NCBI RefSeq assembly: GCF_000002985.6
Contig: NC_003280.10
Location: 8,552,501 to 8,616,500 of the forward strand
Reading direction: 5' to 3'
Length of the DNA: 64,000 nucleotides
Source: Caenorhabditis elegans
Lineage: Eukaryota > Nematoda > Chromadorea > Rhabditida > Rhabditidae
The notes beneath the pieces were generated by a model. The model worked only from the letters and a program-made list of their open reading frames with translations. It was not told the DNA's origin and did no database searches. Both the position numbers and the translations under genes were made by a program. The number at the start of each line of letters is the position of its first letter. Position 1 is the first letter of the stretch. This document shows, in pieces, positions 47,055 through 57,610 of the stretch.

Positions 47055-47940
47055 ATGATTTTTCTATTGTTTTTGTTGATTGTGACATCGGAACAGGCGC
47101 CAGCTCTTCCGTCTCTTGGACTGCTCAGTGGATCTGATGGGGTACTCGTAAAAGAGTACATTAATGCTATTACAGCATATGGTCCAGGATTGGGAGTTTA
47201 TTGTTAGTTTTTTAAAAATTAATTGGATATTAATGAACCATGTTACAGCTCCATATAGTTATGTGGATGTTTCCTATGACAACATTCCATTCGTGGGAAA
47301 AATTCCTATTATTGGAAAAGACGGAACATCCTCAAGACTAGGTGTGTCTCCATTCTATCCTGCAGATGGAAACCCATCAAATCCGTTCCCACCTATATAT
47401 AAGTAAGCTAGTATATCTATTTTCCTTTACCTCAAAATCCTATTCGTGAAATTTCAGAGCTCGTCCTCTACCTCTTCATGTCCCAGAGCCACAAGACGTC
47501 GTAGCCGTTCCATTAGATGAAGAAGCTCTTCACGGAGAACCACTATTCCCGCCAGAGCTCATTCTTCCGAGTGAACTGGCTGCAGAAGAAGCGGCAAAGA
47601 AAAAGGCTTTGGAGACAAAGAAACCTGAGAATCCATTTGCTGACGTTGTTGAAACCAATGAGCAGTTGGATACTGTACATTGGCCAACGGCAGTGAGTAC
47701 ATCAGAGATAGAAGGAGAGGACTCACAGGGAAAGAATATGGTTCAAGGTTTTCAATTTTATTTTTCTAAATACTTAAAGTTGAATAATTTTCAGAAGATG
47801 AACCACAACGCTCAGTAATAATCGATGAAGCGAGAGAGAAACCCATGCAGCCATTTGAAGCAGCCAAGATATCAATTGGTGCGAACGACCGGCCGAAGAA
47901 CCCATTCCGGTCCCGACGAATTCTCATGGAGAGGTTCTAA
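47055..47940 (+). CDS. secreted, Pro/Glu-rich nematode protein
   Basis: Exons 47055-47202, 47249-47402, 47458-47747 and 47795-47940 give 245 aa. A strong signal peptide (MIFLLFLLIVTSEQA) is followed by APALPSLGLLSGSDG, a Tyr/Pro/Gly-rich segment (YSYVDVSYDNIPFVGK, FYPADGNPSNPFPPIYK) and an acidic Ala/Glu/Lys-rich region. The tail is basic, ending NPFRSRRILMERF. No cysteines remain after the signal, no membrane span and no domain I recognise. The RSRR and RF ending could suggest processing, but this is not enough to call a neuropeptide. Probably F28C6.5 by position. Its stop is only 87 nt from the convergent cpf-1 stop. Confidence 0.8.
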
Positions 47941-48027
47941 ATACTTTTATTTAAATAATTTATTTCCAATAATATTAACAAAAATGTAAATAAACGAATT
48001 TTCAATAAACCAGAGATTATTTGGAGA

Positions 48028-49910
48028 TCAATGTTCATTTGTTGCCGGTTTTCTATACCAGAATCGAGCACGATGATCGTCACTTCCTGTCATGAATGCT
48101 GGCATGGATGGGGAATGAACGAAAGTTCGGCACGCTGATGTGTGTCCTAGAGCAAGAAGTCGCTTTCTGTCGGAATTGCGAGCATCCCACGAGCACATGC
48201 TTCCACTCTTCTCGTCTGGGAATAACACTGAAATTTTTATTAAACAGTTTTTATTACATTATGATATTCTTACTTCGCTCTCGAAAAGCAAAAAAAAATC
48301 TCCAGAATTTGCAATTTGTTCCAATAATATTTTTTGAAAGCCAGAGAAAAATATAATCGATTCTCGAGATTTTTTTAGAAACACTCTTCGACGCGTTATT
48401 AACGAAAACAGTTAAGAACTAACCGTAATCTTCATTGTGGTTAAATGAAGCGTTTGTGGCAAAATCCTGTGCTCCAGTAGCTCCTGCTCCCGTATAGACA
48501 ATCAAACACCGATTAGTACTCAGTTCCCATAGTTTCACAATACTATCCATTCCACTTGTTAATATGTATTTTCCATTCTTTGTAAATTTGGCTGAGCAGA
48601 TTGATGAACCATCGTGAGCTCTTTTGAATGTCTCTACACATCTGTTTGACACACCATCCCATATCTTTACGTGCCCATCCTTTGAAGCCGTTACATAGAG
48701 CCGTGCATTTTCAGAATAATGAACATCTGTTACAGATTCAGTATGTTGATCATCTGGATTCGCTGAAGCATATGCCTGAGCTGTTTCAATGTTGTAGAGA
48801 CGAACAGTAGGATGATCCGTTGCAACAAGAAGAAATTCACCACCTGGGTGACACGAGAGTGCACGCACTGGGTATACTTCCTGTAATTTATTTTTAATAT
48901 TTATGCTTCAGTTATTTATATTGTTATGATATCAATAATTTTTAGGAATTTCTCGAAATTCGTATATTCTTTTAAATAATTTCCAAATAAACTTTATCTT
49001 TTACTTTGTATGTACTTATTCTCAACATTGTGGCTTTATAAACTTCTAAGAAATGTTTTCTTCCAAATCAGAGAACTTACCGACAACGTTTTCATCGCCT
49101 TTTTAACAGCAGTTTTTGAGAAATCAAATAACTTCACAGTCTTATCATTCGATCCGGAGATAAGAATTGAGTCTCTTGGATGGAAGATCACAGTATTAAC
49201 GTCCTAAAAATGCAACTTAGATATTATGAACGTTTTTTTTTTCGAAAAACTAACATCAACATGATCATACAGAGTTCTTATCACCGGATGGTGCGCATCT
49301 GGACCATTTTCGTTCATTTCTCTGTGCTCTTTCTCGCGGGCAAGAATTCTCTCAACATCCATAATTTTGATCGAGCAATCTGCTGAACCTGTTGCCACTA
49401 AGGAACCATCCGAATTGAACGCTGCTGCTCTACAAGGAGCTTTGTGAACCGTCAAGTAGATGGTCTCATACTCCGATGGCTCGGAAGAAACTGGCTGCAC
49501 ATCAGCGTCGTATTCGAGATCCAAGCCCGAAGAGACGGGTTCGAATTGCATCTTTAAAATACAAAATTATTAGATAGTTTCAGGCATTTTGTGACGTTTT
49601 TGTGACCAAATCGTAAAAAATGAAACTTACCGGCGAGGATTTTTCTTCGGCTTTGTAATCTGGATCCTCTACAAATTGCTTTGCAATTGTGACCAGTCTG
49701 AACAATTTATCTGAAGGCGGCGGAGCTGGAGCAGAACATCCCAAAGTATTTGCGAGGTTGACGGCAATTTGTTGATGACCATCGTAGAAAAGCTGCCTGA
49801 AATAAGTTTTTGAAAGTATGAACTTTTTTAGTTTTGCTTGTTTAGCGCGAGATAACTTACCCAATAATCAGCCGATACATGTATTCACGATCTTTGATAT
49901 CTGGCTTCAT
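48028..49910 (-). CDS. cpf-1: CstF-50, cleavage stimulation factor subunit 1
   Basis: Exons 49910-49861, 49796-49631, 49551-49255, 49203-49081, 48880-48424 and 48227-48028 give 430 aa (human CSTF1 431). The N-terminal dimerisation domain ([24 protein letters not shown]) precedes WD40 repeats: [70 protein letters not shown] in part, and a last blade ending [12 protein letters not shown]. CstF-50 joins CstF-77 and CstF-64 to bind the GU-rich element and stimulate 3' cleavage of pre-mRNA. The intron before 49551 ends in AAAG instead of CAG. Divergent from rpl-26, with suf-1 (CstF-77) just beyond. Confidence 0.95.
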
Positions 49911-50292
49911 TATTAAAGTATGTTTCCTTGAATAAATATTCGAAAATCCTCAAAGCGCAATAAATTCCTTGCAAAATTTAAACTTATATTAAAGGCGCAT
50001 GCCGTTTCCCCTGCGGTGGGTCTCGCAGCGATCTCCCCTCAAATCGTAGTCGGCTGCCTCAAACTAAATTTTCCTCGACGTTTTTCTCACTGGCCTAAAT
50101 TTTTTTAGGAATTTTGTCGGTATTTTTTATTTTCAAGCATGTAATTGTCTCTAACATTAATGAGTTTTCAACCTGCATGTGTGCTCTCCTTGTAATTCGA
50201 GAATATTTTTTATTCTCGAATTTGAATTATACTTTCTACCACCGTAATTTTATTATTGTTACATAATATAATATTTATTTTTTCAGGTAATA
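49911..50292. promoter_or_regulatory. divergent promoter of cpf-1 and rpl-26
   Basis: 380 bp. A repeat fragment lies at 49990-50050 (TTAAAGGCGCATGCC, GGGTCTCGCAGCGATC), then AT-rich DNA and a TTTTTTTCAG acceptor ending at 50286, before GTAATAATG. The shared short region could co-regulate the two genes. Confidence 0.5.
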
Positions 50293-51047
50293 ATGAAGGT
50301 CAATCCGTTCGTCTCCAGCGATTCCGGAAAGAGCCGCAAGGCCCACTTCAACGCTCCATCCCACGAGCGCAGACGCATCATGTCTGCCCCACTCACCAAG
50401 GAGCTCCGCACCAAGCACGGAATCCGTGCTATTCCAATCAGGTTGGTTTTTTTAAATAGAAAAACTTTACTGTTTCCATTAAGTAGTCCCGTACGTTGAA
50501 ATTTTCACGTACGGTTTGGACAATATGGAGAAATGAATGTTACTCTTTTTGCAATGACGCTGAAACATATTTTCGCTTTGTTAGCCATAAGTTTAAAACA
50601 ATTTTTGATTTCAGAACCGATGATGAGGTCGTCGTTATGCGCGGACGCCATAAGGGAAACACTGGACGTGTCCTCAGATGCTACCGTAAGAAGTTCGTTA
50701 TCCACATCGACAAGATCACCCGCGAGAAGGCTAACGGATCCACTGTGCACATCGGAATCCACCCTTCGAAGGTGAGGTTTGTATAAACTAGTTCCGGTGC
50801 ACATCGACTCATCACAACTGTCAGGTTTGTGAGTTCCATGATTCTTAATGTTGCATTCGGACTAGGAAAAGTTTATTATATTTTGAAGTGACCGAGTTCG
50901 TTCTTTAACCCAAATTATGTTCAGGTCGCTATCACCAAGCTGAAGCTCGATAAGGATCGTCGTGCCCTCGTTGAGCGCAAGGCTGCCGGACGTTCCCGCG
51001 TCACTGGAATCCTCAAGGGAAAGCACACTGACGAGACCGTCAACTAA
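50293..51047 (+). CDS. rpl-26: 60S ribosomal protein L26 (uL24)
   Basis: Exons 50293-50441, 50615-50771 and 50925-51047 give 142 aa. It starts [19 protein letters not shown] and has the KOW motif region [19 protein letters not shown]; it ends [10 protein letters not shown]26 lies near the polypeptide exit tunnel. Codon bias is extreme. Poly(A) signal AATAAA at 51064-51069. suf-1 follows on the same strand with an acceptor 288 nt after that signal, longer than usual for an operon, so linkage is uncertain. Confidence 0.97.
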
Positions 51048-51360
51048 ATTGTTATTAATTACAAATAAATTGTTGATTCTTTTCCATTTGTTTTGGCTTC
51101 GATTCATTTTCAAAGAAAATATTTTAATGCTATCTGGAAATTCCAGTAATAAGTAAACAAGAGTAATAGTACAGAAAAAGCTATTTAAAGGGTCTTCTAT
51201 CCATTTGAGAAAATGTATCTGATGTTTTGGCGAGTTTCCTCATTTTCCACTTTCGGTCTGCATTGCGCGTCAAATTTGATGCACTGTGTTTGCACAATTT
51301 CACATTCTATGAAATTATCCTTGATTTGAACAAGATAGTATTGCTATTTATTTTCAGAAG

Positions 51361-54045
51361 ATGTCTGGGTTGAGCATGCGTAACCCAGAGCGTCGGATTG
51401 AAACAAATCCATTCGACGTAGACGCGTGGAATTTACTGCTCCGAGAACATCAGGTAGACATTTGACAACAAATTGAATCGACGTCTATTCCGTTCATTTT
51501 TCAGTCACGACCGATTGACCAAGAACGAGATTTTTACGAAAGTCTTGTAAAACAATTTCCTAACTCCGGACGGTACTGGAAAGCTTACATCGAGCACGAG
51601 GTATTACAAAATAGAAATTAGAAAAATAAAAATGATTAAAGTTTTCAGCTTCGTTCCAAAAATTTCGAAAATGTGGAGAAGGTAATTTATCCCGGTATTT
51701 GATAAATTTAATAGTTTTCTTTTTCAGTTATTCAGTAGATGTCTTGTGTCTGTTCTCAACATAGATCTGTGGAAATGCTATATTCATTACGTATTCGAAA
51801 CGAAAGGACAGAGGGATCAATATCGTGAAGAAATGGCTAAAGCTTACGATTTCGCACTAGAAAAAGTTGGAATGGATGTCCAGGCTTACTCAATCTTCAC
51901 AGAATACATAGCATTTTTGAAGAAAGTGTAAGTTTTATACAAACGTTATTTGATTATTTTATTAACTTGCAGGCCGGCAGTTGGACAGTATGCAGAAAAT
52001 CAGCGAATCACAGCAGTTCGAAAAATTTATCAGAAAGCCTTGGCAACTCCCATGCACAATCTAGAATTGATTTGGAATGACTATTGCACTTACGAGAAGG
52101 CGATCAATATTACATTAGCAGAAAAACTGATCGCTGAACGAGGAAAAGAATATCAGAATGCTCGAAGAGTTGAAAAAGATTTACAACAAATGACACGAGG
52201 ATTGAATCGGCAAGCGGTTTCAGTGCCACCTAAAGGAACCGCCACAGAATTCAAACAAGTTGAGTTATGGAAAAATTTGATTGCATGGGAGAAAACGAAT
52301 CCTTTACAAACCGAAGAATACGGGCAACATGCGAGGAGAGTTGTGTATACTTACGAACAATCACTTCTCTGCTTGGGTTACTACCCAGATATTTGGTATG
52401 AGGCAGCAATGTTCTTACAAGAAGCTAGTCATACATTGGATGAGAAGGGAGATGTTAAGATGGCACAAGTGTTGAAATTGGAAACAATTAGTGAGTTGCC
52501 TAAAACATATTTATTACTTAATCTTGAAGTTTATTCAGGTCTCTATGAGCGAGCAATTACTGGATTGATGAAAGAATCGAAGCTTCTATATTTTGCATAC
52601 GCCGATTTCCAAGAAGAGCACAAACAATTTGAAGCAGTCAAGAACATTTATGATAGATTGTTAGGAATTGAACATATCAATCCAACATTAACTTATGTGC
52701 AATTAATGAGATTTATCAGAAGGTCTGAGGGACCTAATAACGCTCGACTGGTTTTCAAAAGGGCACGAGAGGATAAACGAACAGGATATCAAGTATTTGT
52801 AGCTGCTGCATTGTTGGAATACAATTGTATGAAGGATAAAGAAGTTGCCATCCGAGTATTCAAATTAGGATTGAAGAAATATGAAAATGAGCCAGAATTC
52901 GGTCTGGCCTACGCCGATTTTTTGTCTAATCTGAATGAAGATAACAACACGAGAGTAGTTTTCGAAAGGATTTTGACATCGTCAAAGCTCCCCGCCGACA
53001 AGTCCATGTGAGTTTTTTCATCGAATTAATTGATAATTTAATAGTAATATTTTCCAGCCGGATTTGGGATCGATTTTTGGACTTTGAAAGCTGTGTTGGT
53101 GATCTTGCTTCTATTCTCAAGGTTGAAAAGAGGCGAAAAACGGCATACGAGGAAGCTCAAAAAGATCAGACAATGAACCATTCTATGCTTGTGATTGATA
53201 GATATAAGTTTATGGATCTAATGCCGTGCAGTGGAGAGCAACTGAAACTTATTGGATATAATGCACTGGTAAGTGAAATTTTACAATTATATATAGCTTT
53301 TTATTGATTATTCAAAGTATTACTAACTGAAAGTTTTCAAAAAGAAACAAATTCATTTTCAGAAGGGTACGGAAAGCATCGCCGGACCATCATTCGTTGG
53401 TTCAAAGAATGTTCCAACTCATGGACCACAAGCAGCCAGTGCAATTATGGGTGGAGCTGGTGGACACGCAGACGTGGCACGATACGGTTTCCCAAGACCC
53501 GACATATCACAAATGATTCCATTCAAACCACGAGTCAATTGTACGGCATCGTTTCATCCGGTACCTGGAGGCGTATTTCCACCACCACAATCAGTTGCAC
53601 ATCTCATGTCTCTTCTTCCTCCTCCAACTTGTTTTATTGGACCATTTATCAATGTGGAATTGTTGTGCAATATGATCAATAATATGCAGCTTCCAAACGT
53701 TTCATGTAATTTTTTTTTTAAGTTAGTTACTTGTATTAATTTTTAATATTTCAGATCCAAAGTCAGAGGACAATATGCTTGGCCCAATGTTGGAACAAGA
53801 CGTCAAAAAAGATATGTATCAATTGTTAGCAACAACGTCAGATCCATCAGCAGTTAGTTTTCAAAAAAAAAAGCTAATTCCTCAAATATAATTTTCAGGT
53901 CGTTCGTTCATCAGCTCTGTCCGATTTGAAACGAAAGCGCGGAGATTCAGATGATGAGGAAGATTATAGTCATTTGGGAGCTGTAATAGGATCTCTTGGC
54001 AGCAGGGATGCCTACAAACGACGGATGAATAAGAAAAATGAGTAG
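51361..54045 (+). CDS. suf-1: CstF-77, suppressor-of-forked homologue
   Basis: Exons 51361-51453, 51505-51600, 51649-51681, 51728-51927, 51973-53007, 53058-53268, 53363-53705, 53755-53852 and 53899-54045 give 751 aa (human CSTF3 717). The first ~560 residues are HAT (half-a-TPR) helices, with repeated Trp/Tyr pairs such as [46 protein letters not shown] and [11 protein letters not shown] Pro-rich region with the conserved FKPR and [10 protein letters not shown] follows; the tail is charged and ends RRMNKKNE. CstF-77 dimerises through HAT repeats and bridges CstF-64 and CstF-50 to the cleavage machinery. The ATG sits four bases after a TTTTCAG acceptor. Confidence 0.95.
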
Positions 54046-54348
54046 ATTGATAGTAGAAAATGCATCTCTGTCGATGAACTGTTATTATTTATTTATTCTT
54101 GTTGTTTTATCTTCTTTTTCCTCATTTGACCTTTTTCCTCAATTTCCGATCTTTTCCCAATTTTCTTTCCATTTCTATTTATTTTTAACAATTTAATTCG
54201 TTTGATTTTCTTTTTTTACACTGAATAAATCTAATCTGGTTCTCGATGGGAAGTAAGATTTTAAAAATGTTGGTAATTAAACCATTTAATCTTTCGGAAC
54301 TTTCAGAAATATAATAAAACAACTCTAGAAAATTTAAAAATTTTCCAG
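54046..54348 (+). promoter_or_regulatory. suf-1 3'UTR and probable SL2 acceptor for the PTPMT1-type gene
   Basis: AATAAA at 54224-54229 is followed 119 nt later by ATTTTCCAG ending at 54348, directly abutting the next ATG. That spacing is typical of an operon junction. An ATG touching the acceptor means the leader would be just the spliced leader. Confidence 0.6.
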
Positions 54349-55143
54349 ATGCTTACAAGTTTGATCTTCTATCCATCATTGGGATATAACTTATTCAGAA
54401 ATTATGTTCAACCGAATCGATGGGCCTGGTATAATCGTGTTGATGAGACTCTTATTCTTGGAGCAATGCCATTCCGATCAATGAAGGATGAGCTCATTCA
54501 GAAGGAAAATGTTGGTGGAGTCGTATGTTGTACTGAAGAATTCGAGTTAAAAGCTGCGATGAATGCAATGAGAGAAGTTGATTGGAAGAATGAAGGTGTC
54601 GAGTTTTTTGCTGTGCCGATGAAAGATTTTACGGGAACTGCGCCAAGAGCAGAGATCAACGAAGCGGTGGAATTTATTGAGAGTGTCGCCTCGAAAGGAA
54701 AAACTGTTTATGTGCACTGCAAAGTAAATTTCTGAAAATTTGTCATTAAAAGAAATTGAAGAACGATAAAAATAATTTAGTTGTAAAATTATTCAGTTTA
54801 TGATGTCATGGTTGTAAATTGAATAAGGAGAAATTTTAATAGATCTTTTAAGATTTATAAAACCCTGTTCAATGGTTTTGAAATATTTTAATATGATGAA
54901 TTCGTTAAATGGCTGAAATCAAGTTCAATGTTAATAAAAAGTTTTCAGGCTGGAAGAACTCGAAGTGCCACAGTAGCAACTTGCTATTTGATGAAATCTC
55001 GAAATTGGATGTCCAACGTTGCATGGGAATTTCTGAAGGACAAACGACACCAAGTACTTCTTCGAAATGCTCACTGGAGAACTGTCAACGAGTATCGACG
55101 ATTTTTAGATTCAAACTCTTCATCTACCGGATCATCTAATTAG
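54349..55143 (+). CDS. PTPMT1-type mitochondrial dual-specificity phosphatase
   Basis: Exons 54349-54723 and 54949-55143 give 189 aa. The N-terminus (MLTSLIFYPSLGYNLFRNYV) is hydrophobic with basic residues, fitting a mitochondrial membrane/targeting segment. The catalytic core contains TLILGAMPFRS, GGVVCCTEEFE and the P-loop VHCKAGRTRSAT (C-x5-R, split by the intron after HCK). PTPMT1 dephosphorylates phosphatidylglycerophosphate in cardiolipin synthesis at the inner membrane. The family assignment rests on the GRTRS P-loop, the RWAWYNRVDETLILGAMPFR region and size. Probably last gene of an operon with suf-1. I recall it as F28C6.8. Confidence 0.88.
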
Positions 55144-55500
55144 GAATCTGTAATAGCTTTGTATAACTTCATATCATTTCATAACTGAATGTTATTTTAT
55201 TTATATGGCACTGGCGTCTGTTACAGTAAGAATAAAATCATGCAAAAACAATCACACATCTAATATCTTGATTTCTGCACACATTTCATGTTCACAATAT
55301 TTTACGACAGAACGCGTTGGCGGTATGCCTCCACCTCGAATGCGGGAATCTCAGAACCTCGAGATGTCTCTTCAACAATACACACTATCTCGATTTCTTA
55401 TTGATCAGAAAAGGTGAACGAGCCGATCGACGGGAAACAATATCATTTCCTTCTTTTCTCCTACCATTTTTCGGCTTTTCACTTTGTTGTTTTCTGCAAA
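55144..55500. other. spacer with 3'UTR and next promoter
   Basis: Short 3'UTR (TTATTTTATTTATATGGC near 55190), an AATAAA near 55230, a mixed-composition stretch around 55310-55430 and a CT-rich run before the ATG at 55501. No gene seen. Confidence 0.5.
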
Positions 55501-56286
55501 ATGATGACTGGCCGTGGATTCATTTTTACAGTCATTATGGGCCTCCTGTTGGCCGTGAGTACGGTATGTTGTCTACTTGACAAATAGATTAACTACTAAT
55601 AAATGTACTTAATGACCAAGATAGTCTTAAATACGTTTTATATGCATGACGCTTTCGTTATCTTAAAAATATAATTGATGAGAAATTTATAAAACTAACA
55701 AACTATTTTACAACAAAGTTTATAAATTTTCAAAAAAATGCCTGAAAGAAGGTCAGGGTTTATCATTAAAATAGTTAACACAAAGTGTTAATTTTCTGCG
55801 AACGGAAGATAATTTGATTTAAATTTTCCCTTTTTACAAATAGAAATATTAAGGTAACATGCGCCGATGCTGTTGAAACTGAAGGATCTATTGTTTCTGG
55901 ATCTGAGGATGTCAAGGTGTCTCTTGAATCCAAATCTACTGTAGCTCCAACATCTTCCGTTACTCAAAAATCCTCAAATTCAACTGAATCCCCAGAAACT
56001 GATTCAACGGAAAAGGGAGATGATGAAAAGCCGATCACTGAACAAATTCGTACTTATATTGAGGATTCTGTCAAATCAGTTAAACATGCGGTAAGATTTT
56101 TTACTTTTTTGGCTTTTAATCTGATCATATTGATTTCAGATTTCCAAAATTGGAAAATTCGTCGGAGAGTTGTTTGAACCATCCAATTCAACTGTTCCTT
56201 CAAATCGTTCGACTACTGTCCCTGTTGCATCTACCGTAATCCCATCTGTCGTTTCTTCTCTGCCAAATGACAAGGATCAAAAGTAA
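55501..56286 (+). CDS. small secreted Ser/Thr-rich protein
   Basis: Exons 55501-55554, 55854-56090 and 56140-56286 give 145 aa. A signal peptide (RGFIFTVIMGLLLAVTC) is followed by ADAVETEGSIVSGSEDVKV, then a Ser/Thr/Glu-rich stretch (SSVTQKSSNSTESPETDSTE), a predicted helix (ITEQIRTYIEDSVKSVKHAISKIGKFVGELF) and a Ser/Thr/Pro tail with NST and NRS N-glycosylation sites. No cysteines remain after signal cleavage except one near the cleavage site. Function unknown. Exon 2 begins at an AAG acceptor (55853); the nearer TAG acceptor would bring an immediate stop. Its 3' end overlaps the convergent CEP104-like gene. Confidence 0.75.
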
Positions 56287-56375
56287 TGAACTTCTCTAAT
56301 ATTTATTGGTTTTCGACTAACTCTACCCCAAGAATAATTGAAATCAATAAATTTTTTTCTGTTTCGCTGTCTGTT

Positions 56376-57610
56376 TCAATCTGCCCATTCCGATTGAACT
56401 CCAATTGCGCGGAGCTGAAAATAGTTATTGAATTAGAACAAAAATCATCACTACTTCATCTCTATCCAACAGCAAATCAACGTGAACTGCTCGGAATACT
56501 GTATCTCTACAATCAATCATTGCCAGTCGATGACGTTCGGCCTGAAAATGTTCTATCCAAATTTTAATTGTGATATGTCTATAAACTAACCATATTCAGA
56601 TCCCCAACTTCTAAAGCTTTACTTCTTCTAGTTGCCAAATCTTCAATCCTTGCTTCATACTCGTCAATTCGTTGAATTGCCCGAAGACAAACAGTTGCTT
56701 GAATTGTCTTTCCATCGAAATTTGCCTTTTCCATTTTTTGTTCCAAAACTCTTCGAATTGTACGAACTGATGTAAGTGGATCTCCACTTAGATTCGTTTC
56801 TTCTTTCATTGACATCCCGTCACCTTCACTAAAAACTTTTGATATAACCCGATGAGATCTTCACTATAAACTAACTAGCTATGTCTTTCCACTTTAACAT
56901 TTCTTTTCGATGATGGTCTGCTGTTGTGTTCAGGCACCTGTTTTACCGGCTCATCCGCGTGGATTTCCTCTATTTCCGGCTCCATTTGCCGTACCATCTC
57001 ATCTGACAATGGGTACCCTAAAACTGTTAGCTTCCGAATTTCAACTTGTCCGTGTGGATTTTGTGATAATGGAATGGGTTTGTCAATTGTTATCCAGATG
57101 TATTGACCAATTGCATCAGTGAAAGCATGTCTAAATTTATCTTTGAAGAAAAAAAACAAATGAAAAATTTACAAACTTGCTCTCCAGTCGACTAGCAGAT
57201 CGTTCTCGTCTATGAAATTCCAGCGAGACCGGCTTTTGATACTTGGCAATTCTTGCATTTTTATAATTAACTAATGTGTCCAACTCGCCCTTTCCAACAC
57301 GAATAGTAACTCGTGATGCTGAAAATAAAAATATATGCTATATTTGATTGGGAAGTGCAGACATACGCGTAAACGAATCGTCAGCATCAATGACAACTTT
57401 ATAGACATTTGCCACTTTGTCTAGTCCAATAACAATATCCATCGGGAATTGATCACTGAAACACAATACATATATGATAGTCTTTTAAGTCACAAACTTA
57501 GGAGCACTTCTGAATCTTCCACTTTTGAATTCTTCTGGATAGTGGCTACCCAGAACTAATGTGTTCCAATAAAGTTCCCGAAGCGCAATTCCTGTTCGCG
57601 ATTCTGTCAT
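56376..57610 (-). CDS. CEP104-related protein, N-terminal module only
   Basis: Exons 57610-57498, 57455-57367, 57318-57177, 57130-56876, 56828-56591, 56541-56455, then a last exon 56414-56376. Reading through without the final 40-nt intron would instead stop at 56425. About 320 aa. The first ~220 residues resemble the CEP104/FAP256 jelly-roll domain: FKSGRFRSAP, FPMDIVIGLDKVANVYKVVI, SRLESKHAFTDAIGQYIWI and LTVLGYPLSDEM. A coiled coil follows (RTIRRVLEQKMEKANFDGKTI, YEARIEDLATRRSKALEVGD, VFRAVHVDLLLDRDE). Human CEP104 (about 925 aa) continues with a TOG array and zinc fingers; none is present here before the convergent gene. CEP104 acts at ciliary tips. Assignment is from remembered homology. 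Confidence 0.75.

Noticed and set aside
56286-56567. Plus-strand 93-codon ORF whose ATG overlaps the stop of the small secreted gene (TAATG)
   Set aside because: It looks like translational coupling, but it is the antisense of the last CEP104-like exons, whose minus-strand reading has splice sites and homology. It also contains the upstream gene's poly(A) signal.
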